A DNA stretch of 12,105 nt from Larix sibirica (lineage: Eukaryota > Streptophyta > Pinopsida > Pinales > Pinaceae): NCBI GenBank assembly GCA_004151065.3, contig NWUY0300028707.1, forward strand, positions 5,538-17,642, given 5' to 3'. The translations under genes and the position numbers were made by a program. Shown here piece after piece: positions 1 through 8,044 of the stretch. The notes beneath the pieces were generated by a model. The model did not search any database, had not been told where the DNA came from, and saw nothing but the letters and a program-made list of their open reading frames with translations. Every line of letters begins with the position of its first letter. Position 1 is the stretch's first letter.

Positions 1-550
1 GTACCTCTTCTTCCATGACATTGGAGAAATCGGACCTACGAAATATCATGCCAATTTTTCAAAACGTTCGATTAATAACTGAGGGTGAAATGGAATTTCA
101 TCTGCTTGTGTTGGCCTCCTCATTCACTGACAGCTATCACAAGTTTTGACATACCTAGTTGCATCTTTGAAAAGAGTTGGCCAATAATAGCTAAGGTGTA
201 GGACTTTGTAAGGAGTTATTTTATCTGAAAACTCCCCCCCACAAGGCCCATCATGCCAATCTTGAAGAATATCATGCATCTAATCTTCTCTCACACATCT
301 TCTACTGACCAAATCAGGACAAGTACGAAAGAGATCTCCTCCTATCGAGGAGTAATTTGCACTTAATTGGATAATCCTCCTCTTCTCTCGTGCTAGAAGA
401 TTATGTGGTATATTTCTTGTATCAAGGTAGTTTGTTATATCTGCAAACCAAGGGGTGTGAGTAGAAACAACAAACAAATGTTTATCAGGGAAACTATCAT
501 CTGCAGGGACAACCTCACCATTACTATGGATTCTGGAAAGGAAATTTGCT
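1..550 (-). pseudogene. Ty3/gypsy pol fragment: end of RNase H to start of integrase
   Basis: Read on the minus strand from 550 down to 1, one frame carries the typical plant Ty3/gypsy order. It starts with the RNase H end (ANFLSR), then a linker with DDSFPDKHLF and PWFADITNYL, then KRRIIQ, then the integrase zinc domain (WHDGPCGG...CDSCQ), and reaches the start of the integrase core (FVGPIS). Three in-frame stops break it: TAG at 280-282, TGA at 124-126 and TGA at 46-48. The zinc domain keeps the first His and both Cys, but the second His expected after GG is Glu (GGEFS). The first catalytic Asp of the core, expected just before FVGP, reads as Tyr. The frame has no ATG and is only part of a polyprotein; the rest of integrase would lie left of the window. 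It once processed and integrated element cDNA and is now dead. Family assignment is confident; the lineage within Ty3/gypsy is not resolved. Confidence 0.88.
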
Positions 551-551
551 N
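551..551. other. Ambiguous base at an element-to-element seam
   Basis: A single N separates minus-strand Ty3/gypsy sequence on the left from plus-strand LINE sequence on the right. Both homologies run up to within a base or two of it. It may be a collapsed gap, a consensus ambiguity, or an assembly join. Confidence 0.9.
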
Positions 552-1061
552 AATCTGGAGATCAGGCTCCACAACCAACATGACCTACACACATACAATC
601 TGATTGGATTCTTCACAACAGATGAACTACAGACACTAGCTGAGATTGAGAAAAACAAATTTAGTATCCTCAAGGAGTGCAAAGAGGAATGGAGAATGGA
701 AAACCAGCTAGTATGGACAGCTTTGGGAGATGAAAATACTTCATATTTTCAAAACTTTGCTAACCAAAGGAAAATCAAAAATACCATTTGGGATTTGTCT
801 TGCCCTAAAGGTGGGTTGACTTATGGTTTTCACAACCTACTTGCATTGGGAGCCCAATAATACTTTGACATCTACAAAGAACCAGAGGCAATAAACATTA
901 CTAAAATTGTCAAGATGTGCTCATACTTTTCAAGATGGGTGACACCTGAAGATAATGAGCATATTTTCTCACTTGTTTCACTAAAAGAGCTCCAAGGAAT
1001 CATGTCCAAATTTCAGAAGGATAAGAGTCCAAGCCCAGACAGTTGGACAATAGAGTTTTTG
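552..1061 (+). pseudogene. LINE ORF2 linker and start of reverse transcriptase
   Basis: One frame runs from 552 to a TAG at 1062, interrupted only by a TAA at 858-860. It shows the usual LINE linker pattern: a charged helical stretch (EIEKNKFSILKECKEEWR), then a GDENTSYF match to the common GDxNTxFF motif, then an acidic region. It ends in KSPSPDSW at 1023-1046, the entry motif of the RT domain, usually KSPGPDG in plants; the second Gly of the usual form is Ser here. This part links the endonuclease to the polymerase in an intact ORF2. The endonuclease itself is missing on the left. Confidence 0.85.
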
Positions 1062-2300
1062 TAGGATTGTTTTTTACAAATGGCGGCTGAGCTTTTGTGA
1101 GTATAAAAGGAGGCTCAAATTTCGGGGAAAATACCCCCTACTTTCAATTCAAATTTCCTCGCATTAATCTCAAAGGTGGAGAGACCTTCCCACTTTGGGG
1201 AATTTTGACCCATATCCCTGTGTAACATTGTGTGCAAGATCATCACCAAGGTCGTTTCCCTTAGAATAAAGGCCCTGCTTTTCTTTGTTATCTCCCTAGA
1301 ATAAATAGCTAGTATTTTTGGAAGGAACAAATAGATTATGCAGTGGTGGTTGCACAAGAATGCTTACATACTATTAAAGTGAAGCATTTGGAGACAATGG
1401 TTGTAAAACTCAACCTATAAAATTAAAGCATATGATCAAACTTGGTGGTTGTATATTCGGCTTCTACTGATTCAAGTCAATTTTTTACTGGAATTGGTGA
1501 ATTAAGGTTTTCACTGGAACTGGTGAATTGGATCATGGAATGTGTCACCTTAGTTTCTTATGCACTCCTAATAAATGGCTCGTCTTTTGATTTCTTCACT
1601 CCTTCGTGAGGATTGCGATAGGGATTCCCATTATCGCCATCCATGTTTCTACTTGTGGTGGAAGGCTTAAGCATAGCACTCTCAGCATCAAGGCAGACAT
1701 AAAGATTACACGACCTTTATTTCAGAGGGGAGGTATGTGTCACACATATTCTCTTTGTTGACAATGTCCTACTCTTTTTAAATGGTTCAGTCTTAGAAGG
1801 GCGTGCGATGATGGAAATTTTGCAGTTGTTCTATAAATCTACAAGAACGGCGATAAACATAGACAAATATGCATGTTACTATAATGAGATTGAAGAAGGA
1901 ATCTACAACTTTTACATGAAACATTTCATCTAGACCGGATAGAATTAGAGGAAGGTTTCAAGTATCTGGGTTTTTTTTTAAGACCAACTACTATGGAAGA
2001 CGGGTTTGGGGATGGTTGATAGGTAATATTGAAACTCAAATTAACTTATGGTGTAATCGTTGGATTACTCATGGAGGTAGGCTCACACCAATGAAGTCGT
2101 TGTTGGAAGACATACCTGTGTATTGGCACTCCCTAGCCCATGTCTTGCAAGGAGTACTAAAGAAAAATTGAAAGCTCTACTTCAACTTATAGTGGCATCG
2201 TAGGTTTGAAAGTGGAATTCACTAGGATGGTTGGTGCTCTATTCCAAAAACAAAAGGTCATTACAGGTGAGGAATGAAAGAAATACTTACTTTTGGTTGT
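1062..2300 (+). pseudogene. LINE reverse transcriptase core, multiply frameshifted
   Basis: RT motifs are found piece by piece in changing frames. PISLCNIV and KIITKVV lie near 1207-1255 and follow a TGA where Arg is expected. A YDQTWW block near 1430-1450 stands for the AYDRxxW segment with the first catalytic Asp. GFPLSPSMFLLVVEGL lies near 1620-1670, after a TAG where Gln is expected. The catalytic box at 1754-1765 reads FVDN instead of FADD, so the second metal-binding Asp is Asn. Downstream, EGFKYLGF (near 1950-1975), GGRLTPMKSLLEDIPVYWHSLA (near 2070-2130) and GVLKKN match the thumb and connection region. A 26-bp tandem duplication at about 1483-1530 adds a frameshift. It cannot encode an enzyme. 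Confidence 0.85.
1483..1530 (+). repeat. 26-bp tandem duplication inside the RT relic
   Basis: TTTTACTGGAATTGGTGAATT is followed, with a period of 26 bp, by TTTTCACTGGAACTGGTGAATT. Related LINEs have this protein segment once (a LELVNW-like stretch), so the second copy looks like a local duplication. Since 26 is not a multiple of three, it shifts the frame. The copies now differ at a few positions, so the event is not recent. Confidence 0.7.
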
Positions 2301-2479
2301 TCTCTTGTAGCGAAATCGGTTTGGTAATTTACTATGAAGGGCTGTCTATAGCAGAGGATTCTAATTAAAAAATACTTGGTTGTTGGAGGGATTGTGGATT
2401 GGATCCACAACCCAATAAAGTCTCCAATAAGGGAGGCTCAATTCACTAGACGAAAATCATCCAGGCAATTCCACTAATA

Positions 2480-3360
2480 GGCCCCTTGTTAGCTTTGCAA
2501 GTTGGAGATGGTTCAAAGGTTAGATTTTTCCTTCACATGATTATGGGATGCAGCCCAACAATTTTTTTGTCTCCCAAGTTGATCAAACATTTGAGTGATA
2601 GAGGGTTTTATTTCCTGAATCAAGTTGTTGATTTTGAGGTGACATCAATCATGCAACAAGGATGGAAGACATAACTTACATTAAAATTACCTACTTTTTT
2701 GGGCTAGGGAGTGGGATCTATGGAGATCAGAGATGAGGAAGACACATGTCAGACTACGGGAGGAGTTAGATACTTTGGTTTGGGCTGGTAACAAAACTGA
2801 TGGAATTCTTCTATAAGAATGGGATACCAAATGGCTATGCCAAATGAAAGTGAACCTTCTTTGTTGTGGTAGGTTGTTTAATGGAAGTTTAAAGCACCAA
2901 GCAAAATCTGGATCTTCATGTGGCTTGTTCTTAAAGGTAAAGTTATAACATGGGAATTTTTCAAGAAGAGGAACTTCTAAGAGCCAAGCTATAGATTTTT
3001 ATGTAGGAACGTAGAGGAAACTATAGAGCACTTATTTATGCATTGTGATTTCACAAAGCAAATTTGGTAGGATGTGGGTAGATGGATACAGATTAGGAAC
3101 ATATGGGATGGAAGCAATGTGGTGGATTGTTTACGACAATAGTTTGAAATAATAGAACTAAATTTGATCAGATGTGTGCCTTTCCTAGCACCATGGGGGA
3201 TCTGGCTTGCAAGCAACTCGAATTTGTTTGAGGGCTCACAAACACAAACTTTCCAGACCTATGCATATATTTTGGCATTGGTGAAACACTTTCGTGAAGA
3301 TACCAAAACTACAATACCGTGGAGGATTGGAGAATTACTTATAAACAAAAGGAATAGCTA
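2480..3360 (+). pseudogene. LINE ORF2 zf-RVT zinc-binding region
   Basis: At 2486-2674 a frame reads ALQVGDGSKVRFF, then SDRGFYFLNQ and SIMQQGW, matching the segment between RT and the zinc-binding domain of plant LINEs (GDGxxxRFWxDxW type). From about 2883 come WKFKAPSKIWIFMW, KKRNF, a single Cys, then ETIEHLFMHC near 3015-3050, matching zf-RVT (W-x-P-K-x-x-F-x-W ... C ... EtxxHLFxxC). The first Cys pair is partly lost: only one Cys is seen before ETIEHLF. From 3164 to 3358 a frame continues with WGIWLASNSNLFEG, the usual bridge towards RNase H. It is broken by frameshifts and stops. The domain is thought to help bind RNA or target DNA. Confidence 0.8.
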
Positions 3361-3768
3361 GAGATTATTTGATGGGGCCTGTCAAGGGCCAGAGTGGACT
3401 TGTGGATTAGGTGGAATTTTATTCAAATATGATAACCATTATATTTCATTCAGAGCAAATAGTGGCCAAGGGACAAATAACAAAACTTAACTACTGGCAC
3501 TAACGACGCTCCTAAAATTAGTTCTTGATGAAGGTGTGTGTGAATTACAAGTTTATGGAGACTCAAACCTTGTTTCTAATTGGATGAAAGGCTCCCAAAT
3601 TTTGAGGAATATATCACTCCATAATATTGGTGTTCATTTGAAGGAGTTGGCTGGTGCATTCAATACTTTCTGAATCCGTCATATATTTCAAGAATTGAAT
3701 GAGAGGGAAGACAAACTCTCGAAGGAAGGTCTCACCACTGCAAGGATCTGGCTATATTACTATTTATA
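3359..3768 (+). pseudogene. LINE ORF2 C-terminal RNase H (RVT_3-like)
   Basis: One frame runs through the whole domain with few breaks. FDGAC (Asp codon 3371-3373) gives the first catalytic Asp, followed by GLGGILF, then GQGTNN. The codon where family members have the catalytic Glu of the (A)ELLAL segment is TAA at 3488-3490. YGDSNLV gives the next Asp (3560-3562). IRHIFQELNEREDKLSKEG supplies the last helix, with its Asp at 3710-3712. A second in-frame stop, TGA at 3671-3673, stands where Arg would be usual. The domain removes template RNA during reverse transcription in those plant LINEs that have it. It is inactive here because the Glu is lost and translation would stop. Confidence 0.87.
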
Positions 3769-3860
3769 ATGAAGATGAGATACATGAAAGGAGGTTTACC
3801 TAGACCATATGTGATAAGTTATGTTTTACTTTTTTAGTAACCGTATTACTATTATTACAC

Positions 3861-3970
3861 TATTTTGAATACAGATTGAACTATGTAGAGAGATGAGAGT
3901 TATATATTATACTTTTTTATTGAACACAGATTGAACTATGTAGAGAGATGAGAGTTATATATTATATTTT
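3861..3970 (+). repeat. Two-copy 55-bp tandem repeat in the LINE 3' UTR
   Basis: The segment ACAGATTGAACTATGTAGAG at 3871 recurs at 3926, and the identity continues through AGATGAGAGTTATATATTAT in both copies, giving a period of 55 bp. It lies between the RNase H relic and the poly(A) tail. A duplication of this sort may belong to the element family or be private to this copy. Confidence 0.85.
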
Positions 3971-4209
3971 TTTTGGCAAGTTGAAAAATCCAGAATTACA
4001 GATATGATAGAGTTACATATATACAAAGACAAAAAATATGGTAGGAGGATAACTGTCAGTATAAGTATTTGTGCTTAGCACCTGAGGTATGTATTTTTGT
4101 TTCCTTATTCAGTTAATAGAAATATGAGTTTTTTCTTGGGAAAAAAAGTATCAACTTACACTCTCAAGAGTTCATAACAAAACATAAATAACTTGAAAAG
4201 AAATTACTT

Positions 4210-4440
4210 TCCAAAGCCTAACCTTTTACTAATTATGTTTTAAGAACATGTGTTTCCTCCTAGGAGGTCATAGGTTCAAATCCGGAGGGGGTTAGGGTAT
4301 GTACACCTCTGTAGAATTTAGCAATTACTTCCATGTTTAGAGGGGGGTTCCTTGTTTCACAAACAAGAGGGTATCATACACTAAATTGGTGTCTGGTTTG
4401 GTTGTGATCTTAAAAATAGATTATTATTTATTATTAATAT
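4210..4440 (+). mobile_element. Probable tRNA-derived SINE, degenerate
   Basis: A Pol III B box, GGTTCAAATCC, sits at 4273-4283 and fits GGTTCRANTCC fully. The bases before it (AAGAACATGTGTTTCCTCCT, then AGGAGGTCATA) resemble the anticodon arm and variable region of tRNA-headed plant SINEs. An A-box relic near 4225-4240 (TAATTATGTTTTAAGAAC) is weak. A tRNA-unrelated body follows, and the element seems to end in an AT-rich ATT-repeat tract near 4425-4440. Transcription would be from the internal promoter, and mobility would depend on a LINE's reverse transcriptase. Ends and target site duplication were not identified. A chance B box is the main alternative. Confidence 0.5.
4273..4283 (+). promoter_or_regulatory. 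Pol III B box
   Basis: GGTTCAAATCC matches the internal promoter B box (T-loop) consensus at every position. No cloverleaf could be built around it, so it is taken as part of a SINE head and not as a tRNA gene. Confidence 0.55.
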
Positions 4441-4569
4441 TATATAAATTTGTTAATTTGGGGCAACAAGTATAACATTGCTATAAGACTTAATACTTTT
4501 AAAACAAGAGAGAATCCATCATTTTTTTTGTGATTGATGACTCAACACTATTAATTCAACATATGCAAC

Positions 4570-4915
4570 ATATAAGCAACAAATGGCAACAAATGGTGGA
4601 GCTTATTTGCCCATATTATTTCTTAGAGCAAATATTGGGGGAGTCCTTAAACTCATTATCTCCCATGGAGAACACATAATCTTATAAGCCAAATTTGGAT
4701 TCACAAACAATATAGACAAGTGGCATGATTTTCATAGTTGATTATTCATCTACAAAGGGGCCTTTACTCCCCCATTATTCCATTCAATACAATGGAGTTG
4801 GAGGTAATTAATCAAATGAGGATGGGACTACTATTCTAGTGTGGTATTAATCCTAGACCTTCTCGGAGTCTGTTTGCATCACATTTATGACTTGGTCACT
4901 TTTCTTTGTGCATGA
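4570..4915 (+). pseudogene. Unrecognised coding relic
   Basis: One forward frame starting near 4591 reads plausible protein in stretches between scattered stops: VELICPYYFLEQILGE, then SLNSLSPMENT, a stop, YKPNLDSQT, a stop, then TSGMIFIVDYSSTKGPLLPH and YNGVGGN. The stop density is lower than expected for such AT-rich DNA, and the composition is protein-like. I do not recognise the family. It lies upstream of, and on the same strand as, the coiled-coil relic at 5150-5750, and may be an earlier part of the same dead gene or element. No start or splice site can be assigned. Confidence 0.3.
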
Positions 4916-5149
4916 TCATTGAAGCCATTAGATTCTAAAGTCCTCATTCATTTTGGTGTGCAAGTTAGAGGGGTGACATTACAGAAGCTTGAGTTGTATG
5001 TTGTTTTATGCCAAGGTGCTCAAGGGAAAATGGAAAACCTTAGTCACCATTATGGTCGTATGTGAGAATTTAGGGCGACACAAAGGCATTTAAAGGTGTA
5101 AGAAGCATATCGAAGAGGTTCATGATTAAATTTTTTTTATACACTAAAA

Positions 5150-5257
5150 AGTCTGAAGTCTGGAGGAAGGATTAGGAAATAAGGGTTGCAATGGATGCCT
5201 AGGAATTGCAAAGGCAAATAATGGATTTCAATCATCAAATAGATGCGCTTCAAAACT
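5150..5257 (+). pseudogene. Coiled-coil coding relic, 5' part
   Basis: The frame with codons at 5191-5193 and 5203-5205 reads EIRVAMDA, stop, ELQRQIMDFNHQIDALQN, stop, QRE. Hydrophobic residues fall at heptad spacing (L, I, F, I, L), as in a coiled coil. The internal stops sit where Gln or Glu would fit. The segment runs directly into the target site duplication of the LINE tail at 5258 and resumes after it. The family is unknown. Confidence 0.45.
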
Positions 5258-5270
5258 AACAAAGGGAATA
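5258..5270. repeat. Target site duplication, left copy
   Basis: AACAAAGGGAATA (13 bp) is identical to the copy at 5562-5574. The first two A of the right copy merge with the poly(A) tail, so the certain core is 11 bp. Confidence 0.9.
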
Positions 5271-5561
5271 TTTATGATAGGTTGCAGTATAGATACTTAT
5301 GTTAGTTTTTTATGACCGTGGCGCCTTCTTTTTTTACATAGACCTGTTGGTTTCTTAATTGAATTTCCATACCTATGTTTTTATTGTAGTTGTAAAGTGG
5401 AGGCATATAATAGTACTGATAATATCTTTCATGATGAATCTTAATGAGGGATTACCGTACTCCCTCAACAAGTCTGTTTTGTAAAGCGACCCTCTTATGG
5501 CCATGAAAAATGTGTTTTGTTAATCATAATGAAATACAATACTTTTTCCATGGAAAAAAAA
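5271..5561 (+). mobile_element. Short 5'-truncated LINE tail with poly(A) and TSD
   Basis: About 290 bp flanked by a perfect 13-bp direct repeat and ending in ten A (5554-5563, the last two shared with the repeat). The end, TTAATCATAATGAAATACAA then a T-rich CTTTTTCCATGG before the A run, has the same layout as the tail of the larger LINE at 4105-4147 (TTAATAGAAATATGAG, T-rich, TTGGG, A7). This is the classic product of target-primed reverse transcription that stopped early. No coding content remains. It splits an older coiled-coil relic. The exact 13-bp duplication means this insertion is younger than the decay around it. Confidence 0.85.
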
Positions 5562-5574
5562 AACAAAGGGAATA
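5562..5574. repeat. Target site duplication, right copy
   Basis: AACAAAGGGAATA directly follows the poly(A) tail and matches 5258-5270 base for base. Confidence 0.9.
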
Positions 5575-5750
5575 AGTTTAGAAAACAACACTTGAAGATT
5601 GAAAAGGTAATAAATAAAATAGACATGTTATAGGTCAGGATTGAAAAGCTAGAGATTGAGAAAGAGAATGGAGATGAGGGGAATCAGTCAATGGACCATT
5701 TTTCATTTTTCAGTTGGTTCATTTGCAACACACATTCTTATGGATAATGA
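5571..5750 (+). pseudogene. Coiled-coil coding relic, 3' part
   Basis: After the right target site duplication, the frame starting at AAT 5571 reads NKFRKQHLKIEKVINKIDML, stop, VRIEKLEIEKENGDEGNQS, then a short hydrophobic, aromatic stretch (HFSFFSWF) and a TAA near 5748. The many I, L, K and E residues at heptad-like spacing match the segment before the insertion, so both are one interrupted C-terminal coiled coil. The frames on the two sides differ, so there is also an indel. No family could be named. Confidence 0.45.
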
Positions 5751-6100
5751 AGATGTTATTATGTAGCAGTCATCGACCCAAGCAATGAAACAATCCTATA
5801 TCATTCACTCAACCAGTTATATTAATAATTTGGAAGCCCACAATGTACTTGATATTCATTAGTTTTTATTATGCAATGTTTTATAAAGTTGCAATTTTGC
5901 TAATTTAATTTATATAAGATATATAGTTATATGTTTGCTAGATAAATAGAAATATAACTAAAAACTTTAATCTAACAACTAAACTAGAAAGTAGTATTCA
6001 TATTTTGATTTTGAATCTAAACCTTTTTTATTTTATATTATCTTATTCAACAATTCGATTACAACATTACTTTAATACAAATTTATAATTATATTTATTA

Positions 6101-6117
6101 AATAATAATAATAATAA
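6101..6117. repeat. (ATA)n microsatellite
   Basis: A short uninterrupted run of the trinucleotide ATA in AT-rich DNA. Confidence 0.8.
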
Positions 6118-6562
6118 CTTCAGTAACTCGCTATAATTTCCTCCCATTTTTAAGTCATAAAAAGCATTTGAAAGATTTACCACTTAGGAATTTGATCCTC
6201 ATACCATTTAATATATCTTCCATTAAAGTTAAAGTGAATCTTACGTGATTTATCTTTAATTGCACATATATATAAAGATTAGAATAATGGATGACAATGT
6301 GGGACATCACATGAGACATATTTGAATTGGCATCACCATGATGCAATGGTGACAACTTATTAGATCATTGTCTTAAAGGTTGAGTTAAATATATATTATA
6401 AAATAGGATAATATATATATTATATCCCACCTTTGACTTCACATGTCTCTAGGAAGTGGGGGAGGTTAATTTTATAGCTTAAGCCAACTCACCTCCCAAA
6501 CTTTAATATAAATTATCTCTACTTAGACGACATGAAACTTTGTTTTCATTTCCAACACCAAT

Positions 6563-6592
6563 CTCCTTGAACTTGGACTCCTTGAACCTGCA
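6563..6592 (+). repeat. 15-bp tandem pair
   Basis: CTCCTTGAACTTGGA is followed at once by CTCCTTGAACCTGCA, a period of 15 bp with the first ten bases identical. Confidence 0.7.
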
Positions 6593-6665
6593 AACATTCT
6601 TTTAAATTATTAAAAGTGAGGGTGTGACATCACTTTCACATGAGAATGAGCATTTGGTAGCATAA

Positions 6666-6767
6666 AAGTTCTCTCAACATGGGGACCTGAGCAAGAGTGG
6701 AACAGCTAGAGTTGTCCCTCCACATTATTACCATTTCTGAATTCCTAAGCATAAACTCATGCTTCAG
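6666..6767 (+). pseudogene. Possible relic exon with a splice-donor-like end
   Basis: The frame with CAT at 6678-6680 reads HGDLSKSGTARVVPPHYYHF, then TGA at 6738-6740, then IPKHKLMLQ, and stops being protein-like at CAG|GTAATT (boundary 6767/6768), a good plant 5' splice site. The residue mix is much more protein-like than the AT-rich surroundings. An ATG at 6679 lies one base out of this frame, so a start Met followed by Gly-Asp-Leu would need one lost base. The upstream in-frame stop is TAA at 6663-6665. I do not recognise the protein. It could be a broken first exon of a dead gene, or chance. Confidence 0.3.
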
Positions 6768-8040
6768 GTAATTTTCAAGTTTTTTATTATTGCCTTTTGC
6801 TTTTGGTCAGGGGATTGTCTTGTCTTTCACAAGTTTTAAAGTTGTGATAGTCTTGAGATAAAGAGGCTTTACTCATATTGGATTTTAAGTAAAGAAGTGA
6901 CTTGTACTTTATAATTCTCATAATTCAGGTTATATTTTTTTTTTTAATATTTAAAAATGTTTATGTAATATATTTCATATTATTAACTTTGGATAGTATT
7001 TACATGGTAGAAAAATTTTCAAGATGTTTTAGATTTGAAAAGTATAATATTTTTTTAATAAAATTGATTTAAGTTTTTTTTTATCAACTAAGTTGTGCAA
7101 TAATGTAGAAATCACATCAAAATCTATATAATTGTTGGAAAGTTTGAAAAGTATGCAATTCTTCCGGGGTGAAAATAGGTGAAGGTAACCCATGTCCAAG
7201 TACATAAATTTTGGGATTTTTTAGAATATGGATTATTTCTTTATAAAAAAAATTTAGAGAGACTTTAATTAATTTATAAAAAAGGCATTATATACATTAT
7301 TTTGGATATGAGTAAATTAATTAATAGACAAACTTCATCTACTCTTCATTAAAATTATTTCTCAAATGTGGTAGGAATCTTGCTGAAAGTTATAGTAGTT
7401 CTACTTAATTGATAGGAATTTTGACTATGAAACTTTTCCCTTTAGGATTTTGGCCCATTTTAAGATGACCATGATCATCAAAATTTTGAAAAAATAAAAA
7501 ATCAAAGTAGAACTTTAATTATGTGGAAACGAATAAATTCACTATAAAATTGAATTTGTTCACAATTTAACCAAGTGCTTTTGGATATCTTTAATCAATC
7601 ATAAAAATATGGTTTTGAAATTCTCTTCATGCTAAATTGCACTTTGCATGTATTATATTAGATCACCCACTTACTTTTGTGAAGATTGAGAAGAAGACAA
7701 TGGAATAAGGTTACAAACTAAAGAGCCCTAATGAGGAAAGAATCATAAGAAAACAAGGATTGACCTTTTAAAACATAAGTAATGTTCTTATGTAGTATTT
7801 TTCTTATTTATTAAAAGAATCTCTTTTCTTTCATCAACTTTTGTTTCATTTGATGAATCTTGAAGCCAACTAGTGTTCTATTTATTTTAATACAAGTTAG
7901 ATTTAGATTTAGCATTAATACACAAAAGAGTTTTTCTTTGTTTTATTGTGTATAAAGTCATTTGGAAACCATTATTAATATCATCTTTCTCTAACTTAAC
8001 TTAAGCATCATGTTACTTACAAAATTGAATTTCGGTGGGG
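6768..8040. other. AT-rich intergenic stretch with no gene seen
   Basis: Both strands are dense with stops. There are T and A runs and short ATT or TTA tracts. I see no element ends, no RNA gene and no convincing coding relic. Confidence 0.7.
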
Positions 8041-8044
8041 AGGG

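Larger units (their letters stand above)
552..4147 (+). mobile_element. L1-type LINE, 5'-truncated and heavily decayed
   Basis: About 3.6 kb of a plant L1-clade non-LTR retrotransposon in sense orientation, in the expected order: the ORF2 linker after the endonuclease, the reverse transcriptase, the thumb region, a zf-RVT zinc-binding stretch, a C-terminal RNase H domain, a 3' UTR, and a terminal A7 (4141-4147) after a T-rich stretch ending in TTGGG. ORF1 and the endonuclease are absent; the left edge is the N at 551. No target site duplication is visible: the bases after the tail (GTATCAACTTACA) do not recur before 551. Many stops and frameshifts show the copy is old and inactive. The enzyme would have copied element RNA at a nicked chromosomal site. 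Confidence 0.9.
5755..6660. other. AT-rich intergenic stretch
   Basis: No supportable gene. It holds homopolymer and dinucleotide-rich tracts, an (ATA)n run at about 6101-6117, a near-palindromic AT stretch at about 6410-6431, a weak GGGAGGT/ACCTCCC inverted pair near 6460-6500, and a 15-bp two-copy repeat (CTCCTTGAACTTGGA / CTCCTTGAACCTGCA) at 6563-6592. Confidence 0.7.

Noticed and set aside
1115-1357. 80-codon minus-strand frame inside the first LINE
   Set aside because: The plus strand here carries recognisable RT motifs, so the antisense frame is incidental.
552-4147. Ty1/copia or gypsy origin for the RT relic
   Set aside because: The KSPxPD entry motif, zf-RVT region, C-terminal RNase H of the FDGAC type and terminal A tail are LINE features, and no LTR or integrase is associated with it.
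4225-4300. A true tRNA gene at the B box
   Set aside because: No cloverleaf with an acceptor stem and a clear A box can be folded, and the flanks look like a SINE body.
6155-6355. 66-codon minus-strand frame
   Set aside because: It is short, lies in AT-rich DNA, has no domain-like pattern and has no supporting neighbour.
6457-6505. Hairpin with GGGAGGT/ACCTCCC arms as a microRNA precursor
   Set aside because: The paired stem is only about 7 bp with a long unpaired loop, too short for a plant microRNA precursor.
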